Below, piece by piece: positions 10,179-19,555 of a DNA stretch of 64,000 nt. Position numbers and translations under genes: made by a program. Source of the DNA: Euglena gracilis (taxonomy: Eukaryota > Euglenida > Euglenophyceae > Euglenales); contig CP154954.1 in the NCBI GenBank assembly GCA_039621445.1, positions 7,814,634 through 7,878,633 of the forward strand, in the 5' to 3' direction. How positions within the stretch are numbered: the stretch's first letter is position 1; every line of letters starts with the position of its first letter. The notes beneath the pieces are model-generated. The model ran no database searches. It was not told where the DNA came from and was given only the letters and a program-made list of their open reading frames with translations.

Positions 10179-13100
10179 TGGTTAGCAGAGGTCGGCTCAC
10201 TGACTTCGTCAGTGAGATTTTTTCAGATTCGGTGAACGTTGTTGCAGAGATTTGTTCCGCTGCCTCTGCCAGCAGAATCAGTGCAAAGTTTTCAGATTCG
10301 GCTGACATCGCAAGCAAAGGTTGTTTCACTCACCCAGTCACTGAAAATTTTTTAGAGACGGTCGACACGGTCACAGAGATTTGTTCTGGTGGCTGTGCCA
10401 GCAGAATGGTACACAAGGACAGTTTCATCAACCCTGTGGTCTGTGAATTTTCAGAAGAATCTGCAGAAATCTGCTCGTTTCCCGGCCAATCTGTCCGAGT
10501 TTCAGATTGTGGTGAAAATTTTCTGAGATCTGTGGCGGAAAGCTGCATTCAGAACGAAAAGGAAACTGAATTTTCTGCAGCCCAGTTTTCAGAACCTGTG
10601 GCATCATTGCAAATCATGATGGAATCTGTGGCAGAAAACAATTTTCAGGCTGCAGAAACTTTATCGGCTTCAGGATTTTCAGAAACGACACAGGAATCAG
10701 AATCTGATTCTGATTCGGGGAGGGGGTCATTTACATGCATTAGGCCCATCACGGTGGTAGGGCCAGAAAATTTTCAGCCGGTTCCACTGCACAGCAGTGA
10801 TGAGGAACCAGACCCCCCAGCTTACGAAAGCGAATCAGAGGAAGAAAAACAGGCTGAAAACGCCATAATTCAGGAAATGGTTATGCAGAAAATGAAAGCT
10901 GCTGGCATGTGGCCAGTAAATTTTTCAGGTTTTCAGCAAATTTCTGTGTCATCACGAGACAGCAGCCCAGGGCCAGAACAAAAAATTTTGTGTTTAACAG
11001 CCCAGCCAGAACCATTGCTGTTAACACGGAGTTCAGAACCGCAGTCAGCACAGCCAGCTGCAGCCCAGCTGCAGGTTTTTCAGCCAACCCAGCCGTTTTC
11101 GGCTGAGATATCTGTCCCAGCCCAGGTGCCTGGGCAGGTTCTTCACCCAGCCCAGCAGTTTTCGGCTGGGTCATCTGTCCCAGCAATCAGGCAGCCAGCC
11201 CAGATGACTTCACAGGTTTTTCAGCCAGCCCAGCAGTTTTCGGCTGAGTCATCTGTTCCAGCAATCATGGGGCCAGCCCAGATGACTTTACAAGTTTTTC
11301 AGACAGCTCAGCAGTTTTCGGCTGAGTCATCTGTTCCAGCAATCATGGGACCAGCCCAGATGCATGGGCAGGTTTTTCAGCCAGCGTTAACAGTGTCTTC
11401 AAACACAGTCCCAGCCCAGATTTTTCAGCCAATTCAGCCAGATTTTCCACAGACCCAGCCACAGAATTTACAGCCAAACACCAGTTTTTCTGCAGAAACT
11501 GGGTCCGAAAACCCTGAAAATCAGCATGATGTGGAAATGGAATCGGGCTATGGCCAATCTGATGATGATTGGAACAACTGGGGTGAAGAAATCAGTTGCA
11601 AAATTGAATGTTTACATGGCAGAATTTTGGTGCAGGAAGGAAAAAACCCTGAAAAAACGGCTGAAAATCTGGTGGGTGAGGCAGAAAACAGGCTAAATCA
11701 GGCATTGGCCATGTCACAGGGGCAGACATTGAATCTGGTGAATGAGGCATTGGGCATGCATGATGGGCAAATGGCTGATCACATTGCCATGGTGAAACCT
11801 GAAATTCAGGCTGAACTGAGTGCAACTGTAAACGACTTGCTTTTGCAGTTTCAGCAAAATGGTGAAATGGTTCAAAATCTGGCCCAATGCCAAAGGCATT
11901 TGTTGAGTGTGGAAATGGAACGGCAGTTTGCTGAAAAAGTGAAGAAAGTGGAGGATGGAGTTAACTCGTTTTTTGAGGCCCAGGTTGAGGGGTTGAGAAA
12001 AAATGAGAGGGATTTTTCTCAGAAGCTGTCGTTTTTGGAAAAATCTGTGGGGGAGATGCACGTGGTGGTGCAACAAGTGGGGGAGAAGGAAAAACAGCAG
12101 GAAATTGCTGTTAATCAGGTCAAATCTGCAGTCGGTGAGCTAAGCTCTGGTCTGGAGGGACGCTTTGGGATCATTTTTCAGCAATGTAAAAGTTTGGGGG
12201 AGACTGAGTGTGCCAAATTTCAGGCACAGGCTGAGAAATTGAAGGAATTTTCACAGTCCCTGGAGCGAGAGAGCAAAGCTCTGAATGATCGTTTGGGGAG
12301 GTTGGAGAATTTTCTGGGTCGGAAAGATTTTCCCATTGAGAAAGTCTGTGACCTGATTAACAAGAGTGAGGAAACAATTCGGTTGGAGGTGCAAAGGGAG
12401 TTGGGGCTGCAAACGAGAAAGAATTTGGAGGTCATTATCAGTGAAATGTTGCAGGAAAGGTTGAGGCTGAGTGAAAGGGAGGGGCAGTTTGAAAAAGTTC
12501 GGGCTGAAATGGAAAATTCGATGAAACAGCAGGTTGGAGTTTTACTGCAACAGCAGTCCAGTGAACTTTTTAAAGAACAGCAGGAGCGGAAAAAATTGCA
12601 ACAAAAGCTGGATTTATTTCAGGCTGAGTTTTTGGTGATGAAAAATGAGCAAGCTGAATCTGCCAAATCTGCGACAGTGGATCTGACAAAGGAAACGAGA
12701 GAAAAATCAGCTGGAAACCCAGAAATCGAAGAGTTTGATCTTTTTGGTTACAACGATTTACCTGTGATCGAGAAAAATCCGGTTGAAATTGAAGGCTATG
12801 AATACGCTGAACCAGGATCACATGCGACACATGTCAGGCAGGTTTGTGCACGACCTGTGGGGGCAGTGCCTGCAGGTGCAGGGCTGGTTCCATCAAATGC
12901 AGTGGCAACGCATCAATTGATGAAAAACCTGGTGGCTCCAAATTTTTCTGGACAGCCAAAAGACTGGTCGTCCTTTGTGCGGGATTGGGATCAATATTTC
13001 AGGACGTTGGTTATTTTGCAAAATGGATATATGTCTGATTCACTCAAGCTTCAGCATTTTGCAATGACGCTGGACGACACAAATCAAAAGGAATTGCAAT

Positions 13101-13972
13101 TCCGACTGGAATTGAACGGAAAAACACCTTTCGAGGAGGAATTTGACAGGCTTGAAGGGAAATATGCTGGAACTCAATCCGAGTGTGCCAGAAAAAAATG
13201 GTATGATGTGAACCTCGTGAACCAAGGGAAAATTACCGTACAGGAATGGCGAGATTTTGTCATAAATTTCAGAATAGCCTGGAGACAGGTGAAAAGCGCC
13301 ACTGACGATGAGGCAGAAAGACTGGTCAAGGGAAAACTGCCAAATTTCATTTTGCATTGGGTCGCCGATGAGGAGGAAAGGAAATCAACGTGTGGACCGA
13401 AAGTCAAAATGTACCCTGGAGTGCCTGCAACCGAGGAAAACATTGTATGTGCTGTGGAACGTGTCACTGGGGAAAAGCCCTGCAAGGTTTCGAAAGTTTC
13501 ACCGCTGGAGTTCGAAGTCTTTTTGCCCAACACTACGATTTGCGACAAACTGAAAGAGGTCAGTGGGAAACCAATCACAGGCACGGATAAAAGGATCAAA
13601 ATTGTGGAGGAACAGCCAAAAATGGGAGTTGAAGAAATTTTCCGTTTTGTTGAGCGAAAATTGTCTTCCAGGGATTCTCAAGACATGATACACAGTTCCA
13701 GGGAGCCAAATGCATTTGGAAACCGGAGGGCCAGGTCTGCTAAGGCAGATCGGGCCAAGGGGTCCAGGACACCCTCCCCAACACGGTCAGCCAAGGGGGG
13801 CGAAACGGTGGCAAAACCGTCCGTTGGAAAATCAGATTCACAGGTGGCAGCTCCTGCGACCAATGCAAACGTGAACCCCCCCCGTGCAAAACCAGTGCCA
13901 GTGGTTCGATCACAGTCATTACCACCCCCCCAGCAATCGCAATTTGGCCATGGGGGGGGGATGGAGAAATGA
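10178..13972 (+). CDS. gag: gypsy Gag, unusually long, with coiled coil and capsid-like region
   Basis: From the ATG at 10178 this is 1264 codons; the frame is open back to 9632, so an N-terminally longer form is possible. Residues about 1-270: Ser/Glu-rich repeats around SEIFSDSVN and SAEIC motifs. About 300-450: Pro/Gln-rich tandem units (QVFQPAQQFSAES, VPAIMGPAQM). About 490-860: long Glu/Lys/Gln coiled coil. About 910-1110: capsid-like segment with NFSGQPKDWSSFVRDWDQYF and KKWYDVNL..ITVQEWRDFV, as in Ty3/gypsy Gag. C terminus: basic Ser/Pro/Arg-rich. No CCHC zinc knuckle is seen. It stops at a TGA just after an 8-G run. In the next frame a Gly/Lys (GKGKGKGK) tail follows to about 14099, which may be the real nucleocapsid-like end after a slip at the G run. 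Usual Gag size is 300-500 residues. Confidence 0.85.
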   Translation: MVSRGRLTDFVSEIFSDSVNVVAEICSAASASRISAKFSDSADIASKGCFTHPVTENFLETVDTVTEICSGGCASRMVHKDSFINPVVCEFSEESAEICSFPGQSVRVSDCGENFLRSVAESCIQNEKETEFSAAQFSEPVASLQIMMESVAENNFQAAETLSASGFSETTQESESDSDSGRGSFTCIRPITVVGPENFQPVPLHSSDEEPDPPAYESESEEEKQAENAIIQEMVMQKMKAAGMWPVNFSGFQQISVSSRDSSPGPEQKILCLTAQPEPLLLTRSSEPQSAQPAAAQLQVFQPTQPFSAEISVPAQVPGQVLHPAQQFSAGSSVPAIRQPAQMTSQVFQPAQQFSAESSVPAIMGPAQMTLQVFQTAQQFSAESSVPAIMGPAQMHGQVFQPALTVSSNTVPAQIFQPIQPDFPQTQPQNLQPNTSFSAETGSENPENQHDVEMESGYGQSDDDWNNWGEEISCKIECLHGRILVQEGKNPEKTAENLVGEAENRLNQALAMSQGQTLNLVNEALGMHDGQMADHIAMVKPEIQAELSATVNDLLLQFQQNGEMVQNLAQCQRHLLSVEMERQFAEKVKKVEDGVNSFFEAQVEGLRKNERDFSQKLSFLEKSVGEMHVVVQQVGEKEKQQEIAVNQVKSAVGELSSGLEGRFGIIFQQCKSLGETECAKFQAQAEKLKEFSQSLERESKALNDRLGRLENFLGRKDFPIEKVCDLINKSEETIRLEVQRELGLQTRKNLEVIISEMLQERLRLSEREGQFEKVRAEMENSMKQQVGVLLQQQSSELFKEQQERKKLQQKLDLFQAEFLVMKNEQAESAKSATVDLTKETREKSAGNPEIEEFDLFGYNDLPVIEKNPVEIEGYEYAEPGSHATHVRQVCARPVGAVPAGAGLVPSNAVATHQLMKNLVAPNFSGQPKDWSSFVRDWDQYFRTLVILQNGYMSDSLKLQHFAMTLDDTNQKELQFRLELNGKTPFEEEFDRLEGKYAGTQSECARKKWYDVNLVNQGKITVQEWRDFVINFRIAWRQVKSATDDEAERLVKGKLPNFILHWVADEEERKSTCGPKVKMYPGVPATEENIVCAVERVTGEKPCKVSKVSPLEFEVFLPNTTICDKLKEVSGKPITGTDKRIKIVEEQPKMGVEEIFRFVERKLSSRDSQDMIHSSREPNAFGNRRARSAKADRAKGSRTPSPTRSAKGGETVAKPSVGKSDSQVAAPATNANVNPPRAKPVPVVRSQSLPPPQQSQFGHGGGMEK
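10179..10195 (+). promoter_or_regulatory. primer-binding site next to the 5' LTR
   Basis: TGGTTAGCAGAGGTCGG follows the LTR without a gap. It resembles the complement of an initiator-methionine tRNA 3' end (TGGTAGCAGAGG...) with one extra T, or the exact complement of a tRNA ending CTCTGCTAACCA. The in-frame ATG at 10178-10180 overlaps its first bases. Confidence 0.75.
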
Positions 13973-14225
13973 TTCTGGGTGGAATTCCAATGCCAATGCC
14001 AATTTTCAGGGAAATCAGTGGTGGCACTCAAATCCACAGAATTTTGATTCACAGTCTGGTGGCAAAGGCAAAGGCAAAGGCAAAGGCAAGGGCAAATGAA
14101 ACAATTCTTGGGGGAAAGGAAACAATGGAAATGACTGGTCTAGGGAAAAGGGCCAGGATGGTGGAAAAGGCAAAGGAAAAGGAAGGGGGAAAGGAAACCG
14201 TTGCTAGGACAGCCGGGGTGGACCG

Positions 14226-17200
14226 TTGGGGGCGGGAGCCGCCCCGGGCTCGCATACCCAGCCCCACACAAAGACATACGCAAATCCCAGGTGGCATGAG
14301 AAATCTCGTGCGAGTGAAAACACGATGAAAAATCTGCCATCCCAGGAGATCGCTGCGCAAGGTGTGTCCAGTGTGTCGGGTGTGTGCGTGCGTGACGTGC
14401 AAATCTGTGATTCAGCCCAAATCTGTAAAAAACCAGACCTCATAAGAGGTCGTGCACAGCCTTCCGTAAAGAAAAGAGCTTTAGACCTTTTTTGCGGTAA
14501 AGGCTCGGTTGGGGATTGCCTGAGAGAGCAGGGGTTTAAGGTGGTGTCAGTGGACATAAACCCCAGATTTAACCCAACCCACTGTGCAAATATTTTGGAG
14601 TGGAGATATTGGAGGTACCCCCCCGGATATTTTCAGATCATCGCTGCGGGGGTGCCCTGTACAGAATATAGCTTGGCCAAAACATTGGGAGTCAGAAATT
14701 TGGAGGGGGCAGATCGGCTGGTCAAAAAAACTTTGGAGATTGTCGAATATTTCAAACCAAAGTTGTGGTGGATTGAAAATCCCCGTCATGGACTTTTGCG
14801 GAAAAGACCCTGTGTTCAAAATCTGACTTTTGTCGATGTTGACTGTTGTCAGTTTTCAGATTGGGGATATCAAAAGCCCACCCGAATCTGGGGGAGCGAA
14901 AATCTGAGCAAGCTACAAAACAAACTTTGTGATGGCCAGACCTGCCCGAATTTGATTCCTGGGGGGAGGAGTCACCGAGAAAAGTTGGGAGGATATGGAA
15001 TGACAGTTGGTACTCAGAAAAAATGGAGGATGCCCAAACAACTGGTGGAGTATTTGTTAACCGTGTTGGAACGAAAAAGCGGATATCGTAGGGAGGATTA
15101 TGCTGTTAGGAAAGTTTGTATGGAGCAAATTGAGAAGGAATTTCGGGTTAAGGCGGAACGGGATTGTTTTGCAACCAGCCAAAACGCCAGGTGCGAAAAG
15201 TTTTATGGGGAGGATGATGATGCCATGAAAAAGGATTGGGGGGCGGAGGAAACGTTGTGGATGAACCCCCCCTGGACTTTGTGGCCTGAGGTGGCTGAAA
15301 AATTGCAAAATTCCAATTGTCGGGCAATTTGTATTTGCCCAGACTGGAATAGGAGGTGGGTGAAAAATCTGGTGGCTATGGCTGTCAAAAAGATTTATTT
15401 TCCCAAGGGGACAAAGTTGTTTGAGGCTGATGGGAGGATTTTGAGGGGTACCCGTTGGGGGGTGTGGGCCTTGTTGATCGATAGAAGGCAACCCTCCCAG
15501 GGGGGGGGGGCAGCACCAGGGAAGAAAAAATTGGTTCGGCTGAAAAAAGGAATCTTGAGGGGGACAAAAACTCGGGGAGGAGCAAAGAAACTCGGGGAGG
15601 ACAGACAACTGCTGTTAAAAACCCAGATTCAGTTGGCAAATGGGGAGGAAAAAACGGCCAGAATTTTGATTGACACGGGGGCGGAGGCAAACCTCATTCG
15701 ACAAGGGTTGATAGGGGACCACCTAATGTATCCTGCTAAGGACCCGTTAAGGTTTGAAACTGCCAATGGGCAAACTTTGGCGGGGGGGAGCAGATGTGCT
15801 AAGGTGAAAATGATCCTTCAACAAAATTGGAATGAGGAAAGGGAAATTGAGTGTGTGGAATATGAGGTTGAATTTTACGAGGCAAACATAAAAGTTGATG
15901 CCATTCTTTCTTATCCATGGTTGGCAGAAGCAAAACTGGGAATTTTTCCACACCACAAGGCGTTGGTGAAAGACAGCCCAGACCTGATTTTTCTGCGGGG
16001 TGTTGAAAGACGGAGGGGTCCGCAAAAATTCAGGGATGACACAAAATTTTCTGTGGACAATGTGACGGTGGCGGACAGGTCTTCGTTTGGGTTGCAAAAA
16101 CTTGGTCTTTGTTTGCCATTGGAAGGGTTGGACCAGGAATTGCAATTTTTGAGTGATGAGGACCTGGGGGAGGTTGCCACAAATTTGGAGGGAAGTGACC
16201 CCCCAGTGCAAGTTATCAACCGAATGATAATTGCAAGGGAGGGGGAGGACAAAAAAGAGGATGAACGGGTGGTTAAGTTGAGGGAACAAGTTTTGGAAGA
16301 TTACCGGGGGACGGTATTTCGGTCATCGCCATTTCCAGACCCCCCCGAAAGAGGACAATATGGTTATGCATACATACCGTTGAAGGAGGGGGCAAAGCCA
16401 ACCAGACAGAAGCCTTTTTTCATGCACGGTGAGCGGAAAGAGGCACTTGAAAAAATCACCCAAGACTGGCTCGACAAAAAATACATTGAGCCAGCCACAG
16501 CCAAAAATTCTGAATGGCTGTCCCAGACTTTTCCAGTTCCAAAAAAATCCAACGATTTTCCTTGGAGGGGGGTGGTGGACCTCAGGGGCCCAAACAGCCA
16601 AACAAGGCGATGCAACTACCCCCTACCCAAAATTGAAGACATTTTGGTCAAACATGGTGCAAACCAAATGTTTTCGATCATCGATTTGAAGCAAGCTTTT
16701 CACCAACAACCTTTACACCCAGAAAGTCGACCCATAACGTGTTGTTTCACCCCCAAAAGCATTTTTCAGTGGAGGGTGAATGTAATGGGTTTGACAAATG
16801 CCCCCCAGCAATTTCAGCAAATGATCGATGACCGTTTGACACCAGTAAGGGATATCGCCACAGGGTATATAGACGACATACTGGTGGGGACAACGGTCGG
16901 GGAAGGGGAGGACTTGGTGGGGGCACACAAAAAAGATTTGAGGAGGGTGTTGGAGGTGCACAAAACGGAACTTTTGGTGGCTGATGAATTAAAAGCCAAA
17001 CTTTTTGTGGAGGAGGTTGAATTTTGTGGACAAATTTTAGGAAACGGGACTAGGAGGCCAGCACCGGGTAAGCTACGAGCGATTGAAAAGTGGGAGGTTC
17101 CGAAAACAATTACGGCTTTGAGAGCCTTTTTGGGATTCACAAATTATTACAATGCATACATTCACATGTATGCGGAAGTAGCTGCCCGATTGCAAGACAA

Positions 17201-17306
17201 ATTGAAAGTCCCCAGGGAGGTGGGAAAGAAAGGAAGCCGAAAACCTGTTGAATTTGATGGGGAGGATTTAAAAGCTTTCGAGGAGCTGAAAAAAAGGTTG
17301 TGTTAG
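14226..17306 (+). CDS. pol: gypsy Pol part 1: C5-MTase, Dam-like MTase, protease, reverse transcriptase
   Basis: A 1026-codon frame. Residues 83-265: C5-cytosine methyltransferase-like, with LDLFCGKGSVG (SAM-binding motif I, 87-97), GVPCTEYS (motif IV, putative catalytic Cys 145), WIENP (motif VI, 183-186) and KPTRIW near 217-222. Residues about 300-420: Dam-like domain with DCFATSQN (313-320) and NPPW (347-350). Residues about 462-570: aspartic protease, DTGAEANLI at 483-491. Residues about 710-945: RT with VVDLRGPN, IIDLKQAFHQ, GLTNAPQQFQ and catalytic YIDD at 881-884. It ends with TAG at 17304-17306, after which the same frame goes on into RNase H. The start shown is the first ATG; the frame overlaps the Gag tail region and may be expressed by frameshifting. 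Confidence 0.88.
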   Translation: MGAGAAPGSHTQPHTKTYANPRWHEKSRASENTMKNLPSQEIAAQGVSSVSGVCVRDVQICDSAQICKKPDLIRGRAQPSVKKRALDLFCGKGSVGDCLREQGFKVVSVDINPRFNPTHCANILEWRYWRYPPGYFQIIAAGVPCTEYSLAKTLGVRNLEGADRLVKKTLEIVEYFKPKLWWIENPRHGLLRKRPCVQNLTFVDVDCCQFSDWGYQKPTRIWGSENLSKLQNKLCDGQTCPNLIPGGRSHREKLGGYGMTVGTQKKWRMPKQLVEYLLTVLERKSGYRREDYAVRKVCMEQIEKEFRVKAERDCFATSQNARCEKFYGEDDDAMKKDWGAEETLWMNPPWTLWPEVAEKLQNSNCRAICICPDWNRRWVKNLVAMAVKKIYFPKGTKLFEADGRILRGTRWGVWALLIDRRQPSQGGGAAPGKKKLVRLKKGILRGTKTRGGAKKLGEDRQLLLKTQIQLANGEEKTARILIDTGAEANLIRQGLIGDHLMYPAKDPLRFETANGQTLAGGSRCAKVKMILQQNWNEEREIECVEYEVEFYEANIKVDAILSYPWLAEAKLGIFPHHKALVKDSPDLIFLRGVERRRGPQKFRDDTKFSVDNVTVADRSSFGLQKLGLCLPLEGLDQELQFLSDEDLGEVATNLEGSDPPVQVINRMIIAREGEDKKEDERVVKLREQVLEDYRGTVFRSSPFPDPPERGQYGYAYIPLKEGAKPTRQKPFFMHGERKEALEKITQDWLDKKYIEPATAKNSEWLSQTFPVPKKSNDFPWRGVVDLRGPNSQTRRCNYPLPKIEDILVKHGANQMFSIIDLKQAFHQQPLHPESRPITCCFTPKSIFQWRVNVMGLTNAPQQFQQMIDDRLTPVRDIATGYIDDILVGTTVGEGEDLVGAHKKDLRRVLEVHKTELLVADELKAKLFVEEVEFCGQILGNGTRRPAPGKLRAIEKWEVPKTITALRAFLGFTNYYNAYIHMYAEVAARLQDKLKVPREVGKKGSRKPVEFDGEDLKAFEELKKRLC
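14463..15021 (+). other. C5-cytosine DNA methyltransferase-like domain inside pol
   Basis: This is the domain encoded by residues about 80-265 of Pol. Motif order F-x-G-x-G, PC, EN-P matches C5 methyltransferases. The spacing and the block FVDVDCCQF..KPTRIW resemble the short phage-type C5-like enzymes more than eukaryotic DNMT1/3. The PC is followed by T rather than the usual Q. Later motifs (QxRxR, GN) and a separate target-recognition domain are not obvious, so activity is uncertain. The known reaction of the family is methyl transfer from SAM to cytosine C5. Confidence 0.75.
15123..15486 (+). other. Dam-like (NPPW) methyltransferase domain inside pol
   Basis: Residues about 300-420 of Pol show the pattern D-x-FAT-x-x-N ... 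W ... NPPW ... CPDW, as in the phage Dam-type family and the methyltransferase domain of DIRS elements. NPPW is the amino-group methyltransferase catalytic motif. It directly follows the C5-like domain and precedes protease, an unusual place for it in a gypsy element. Confidence 0.7.
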
Positions 17307-18259
17307 GGCCTGATGTTGCAACGGGTAGACCCAGATAAACCCTTTGTGTTAAGGGTTGATGCTAGTGGGTACGCCGTGGGGCAACGTTAGAACAAATGAA
17401 GGAGGGGGGAGGAAGACCCACAGCCCAGGATGTGATTGAGAAAAAAACTGTGCCAGTGGCTTTTATGTCTCGAAAATTGACCGAGGGGCAAAGAAAATGG
17501 ACCCCCAGGGAGTTGGAGACGTATGCCATAATTTTGGCACTACAAAAATGGGAGAGTTGGATTGGATTGCAACCCGTTTTGGTTTTAACCGACCACCAAA
17601 GTTTGGAGTCTTGGACAAGGGAAGTCCTAGACACCCCCAGTGGTCCGGTTGGGAGGAGGGCGAGATGGCACCAAATTTTCTCCAAGTATGATTTGACGGT
17701 GGGATATATCCCGGGTAAAGAAAACACCATAGCCGATATCCTTAGTCGGTGGGCATACCCAGCTTCACAGGCCCTAAGGGATATAAGTAAGCACGGGTCA
17801 GCCGAAGACAAGGATGAAATGGAAAATTTTACCCGGGAGGAAAAAGAAGAGGAAAAACAGTGTTTGGAGATAAGAATCAAAAACCAGCCCAATTTACGTA
17901 ATGCCTGGATACGGGGGGTGACAACCCGTAGTGGCAAAAACGTAACACCTGAGGAGGAAAAAGGAGAGTGCACAAGGAGGGGAACCGAGGGTGGGGTAGA
18001 CCCAGGAGGAAAAGACACCCCTGTGGACACTCACTCACAAGGGCCCAGGAAAGAAAAGAAACGAGTTCATTTTTGGGATGAGAAAGTGGGGGGGGAGACG
18101 ACCCCTGTCCCAGAGACGGCTGAAAGTTCGAGGGGGGACACTCGTATGGAAGTGGGGGACGCCCTGCCAAGTACGACCCCTAAGGATATTAAGCCCGTAT
18201 GGGAGCGTGATTGGGGGAAGCATATTCCCGATGCCCCACATGGAAAGAAAAATATGTAG
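17307..18259 (+). pseudogene. gypsy RNase H segment and linker (broken frame)
   Basis: In frame after the TAG at 17304 comes PDKPFVLRVDASGYAVG, the start of RNase H (first Asp codon 17358-17360). A missing G near 17383 shifts the frame; from 17396 the domain continues with SRKLTEGQRKWTPRELETYA (Glu), VLTDHQSLES (Asp) and YIPGKENTIADILSR (Asp). The rest, to an in-frame TAG at 18257-18259, is an acidic/basic linker. All catalytic acids are present, so the domain was recently functional. The defects are one TAG and one G-run deletion. Confidence 0.8.
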
Positions 18260-19165
18260 CTACCAAAGGCGATTCAATTTGACCAAAGGGTTTCAAAGTG
18301 CTAAATGGCCAATTGTTTTTCGAGGAAAAGTTGTGTGTGCCTGAAAGTTTTCAACACTTGGTGATTCAAGAAATTCACGAGTTTTTGCGGCACGTTGGCC
18401 CTGAAAAAGTTTGGAAACACGTGGCAATCCGTTTTGTTTGGGCTGATGAAAAGGCTGCAAAACAACTCAACCAAAGTTGCAGCAAAAATTGTTCCACATG
18501 CCAAGCGAGTTTGAGGGGGGAGAGTTTGAAAGGACCGATCGAGTCCACAGCCATACCCCCTGCGTTAATGACAAGTGTTGCCATCGATTTGTTTCGAATG
18601 CTAAGGGTTTTACACGATGGGGGGGAGTACGACACCCTAACCCTTTGTGTGGATAGGCATTCGGGTTGGATTGTGGGGGTTGCATGCAAGGACAAGGGAT
18701 TAACTGGTGCCAAGTTGGCTAAGGAAATGGTGAAAAAGCAGTGGAGGCCTTTTGGGGCTCGGTCATCTCAAGTGACCAAGGGAGCCATTTTACAAGCACT
18801 TGGTGGAAAAACATGTGTGCACTTTTGGGGATTAGACAAGCGTATTCCCAAGCGTACCACCACCAAGCAAACGGGAGGGTTGAAAGAGCCGGACAGCAGG
18901 TAATGGAGGTGTTGAGAAAATTGTATGTGGAGGAAAAAATTAATTGGGTTGAAGCTTTACCCCAAGTTTTGGACCGAATTCATGACGTAAAGGGGGAAAG
19001 CGGATTGAGCCCATATGAAATTGTGACTGGAAGGGAAAGACCATTGGCAGGGGTACCCTACCAACCACCCAAAGAATGTGAGGATTCGGTGGAGTTTTTC
19101 CATAGGATGCAAGACATTGATGGGAGGGTGGCTAGGATACTCACAAAAAAAAGCATGAGGAGGAG
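18260..19165 (+). pseudogene. gypsy integrase (HHCC zinc finger and DDE core), frameshifted
   Basis: LPKAIQFDQRVSK follows the TAG at 18257; a missing A at about 18296 shifts to the frame starting near 18298. Zinc-binding part: EIHEFLRH ... CSKNCSTCQ (H-x4-H, C-x2-C). Core: VAIDLF (Asp), a further missing A near 18733 moving to the frame of 18741, ISSDQGSHF (Asp) and HHQANGRVERAGQ (Glu), completing DDE. The coding sequence is then split at 19166 by a 386-bp insertion and resumes at 19556. It catalyses strand transfer of element cDNA in the family. Here it would need all shifts corrected. Confidence 0.82.
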
Positions 19166-19551
19166 TGTGGTGGCGGACAGCCTTTCAAGATCATCTCCAG
19201 AAATATCTGAATTAGGCATTGCCAGAAAAAAAAGGGTTCAGACCAAAATCTTAATCTGGGAATTCTGTGTTTCATTCTGTATTTCAGTGGCAGCCTATGG
19301 CAAACAGTGTATCAGTTTGCTTGGACTTCATTGGCATTGGCAAACATCTTCAAGATTTGTTCCCCTGCTGTGCAAAAGATTTTGAAAACTCCAGTGATGC
19401 GTGGGAAAATGCCAGTGGAAAAGCCCAAGTTGGCAGTAGGAGACTGTCCAGCATTGCACATTACAGGTTGGCCTGGGCCAGAAGTTGGTCACCCCAAGTG
19501 TCATTGGACAAGGGCTGTCACAACACACTGAGCCGAGGACCCACCCTCACA
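19166..19551. mobile_element. 386-bp solo-LTR-like insertion in the integrase C-terminal region
   Basis: It starts TGTGGTGG, ends CCCTCACA (imperfect inverted termini, TG..CA) and is flanked by GGAG on both sides (19162-19165, 19552-19555). Removing it with one GGAG restores the integrase frame as HEEEVARINKG, provided one A is restored in the A run at about 19145-19152. It has no coding content. An intron is the alternative reading (GT..CACAG also occurs), but the precise 4-bp duplication with TG..CA favours a solo LTR of another element. Confidence 0.65.
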
Positions 19552-19555
19552 GGAG

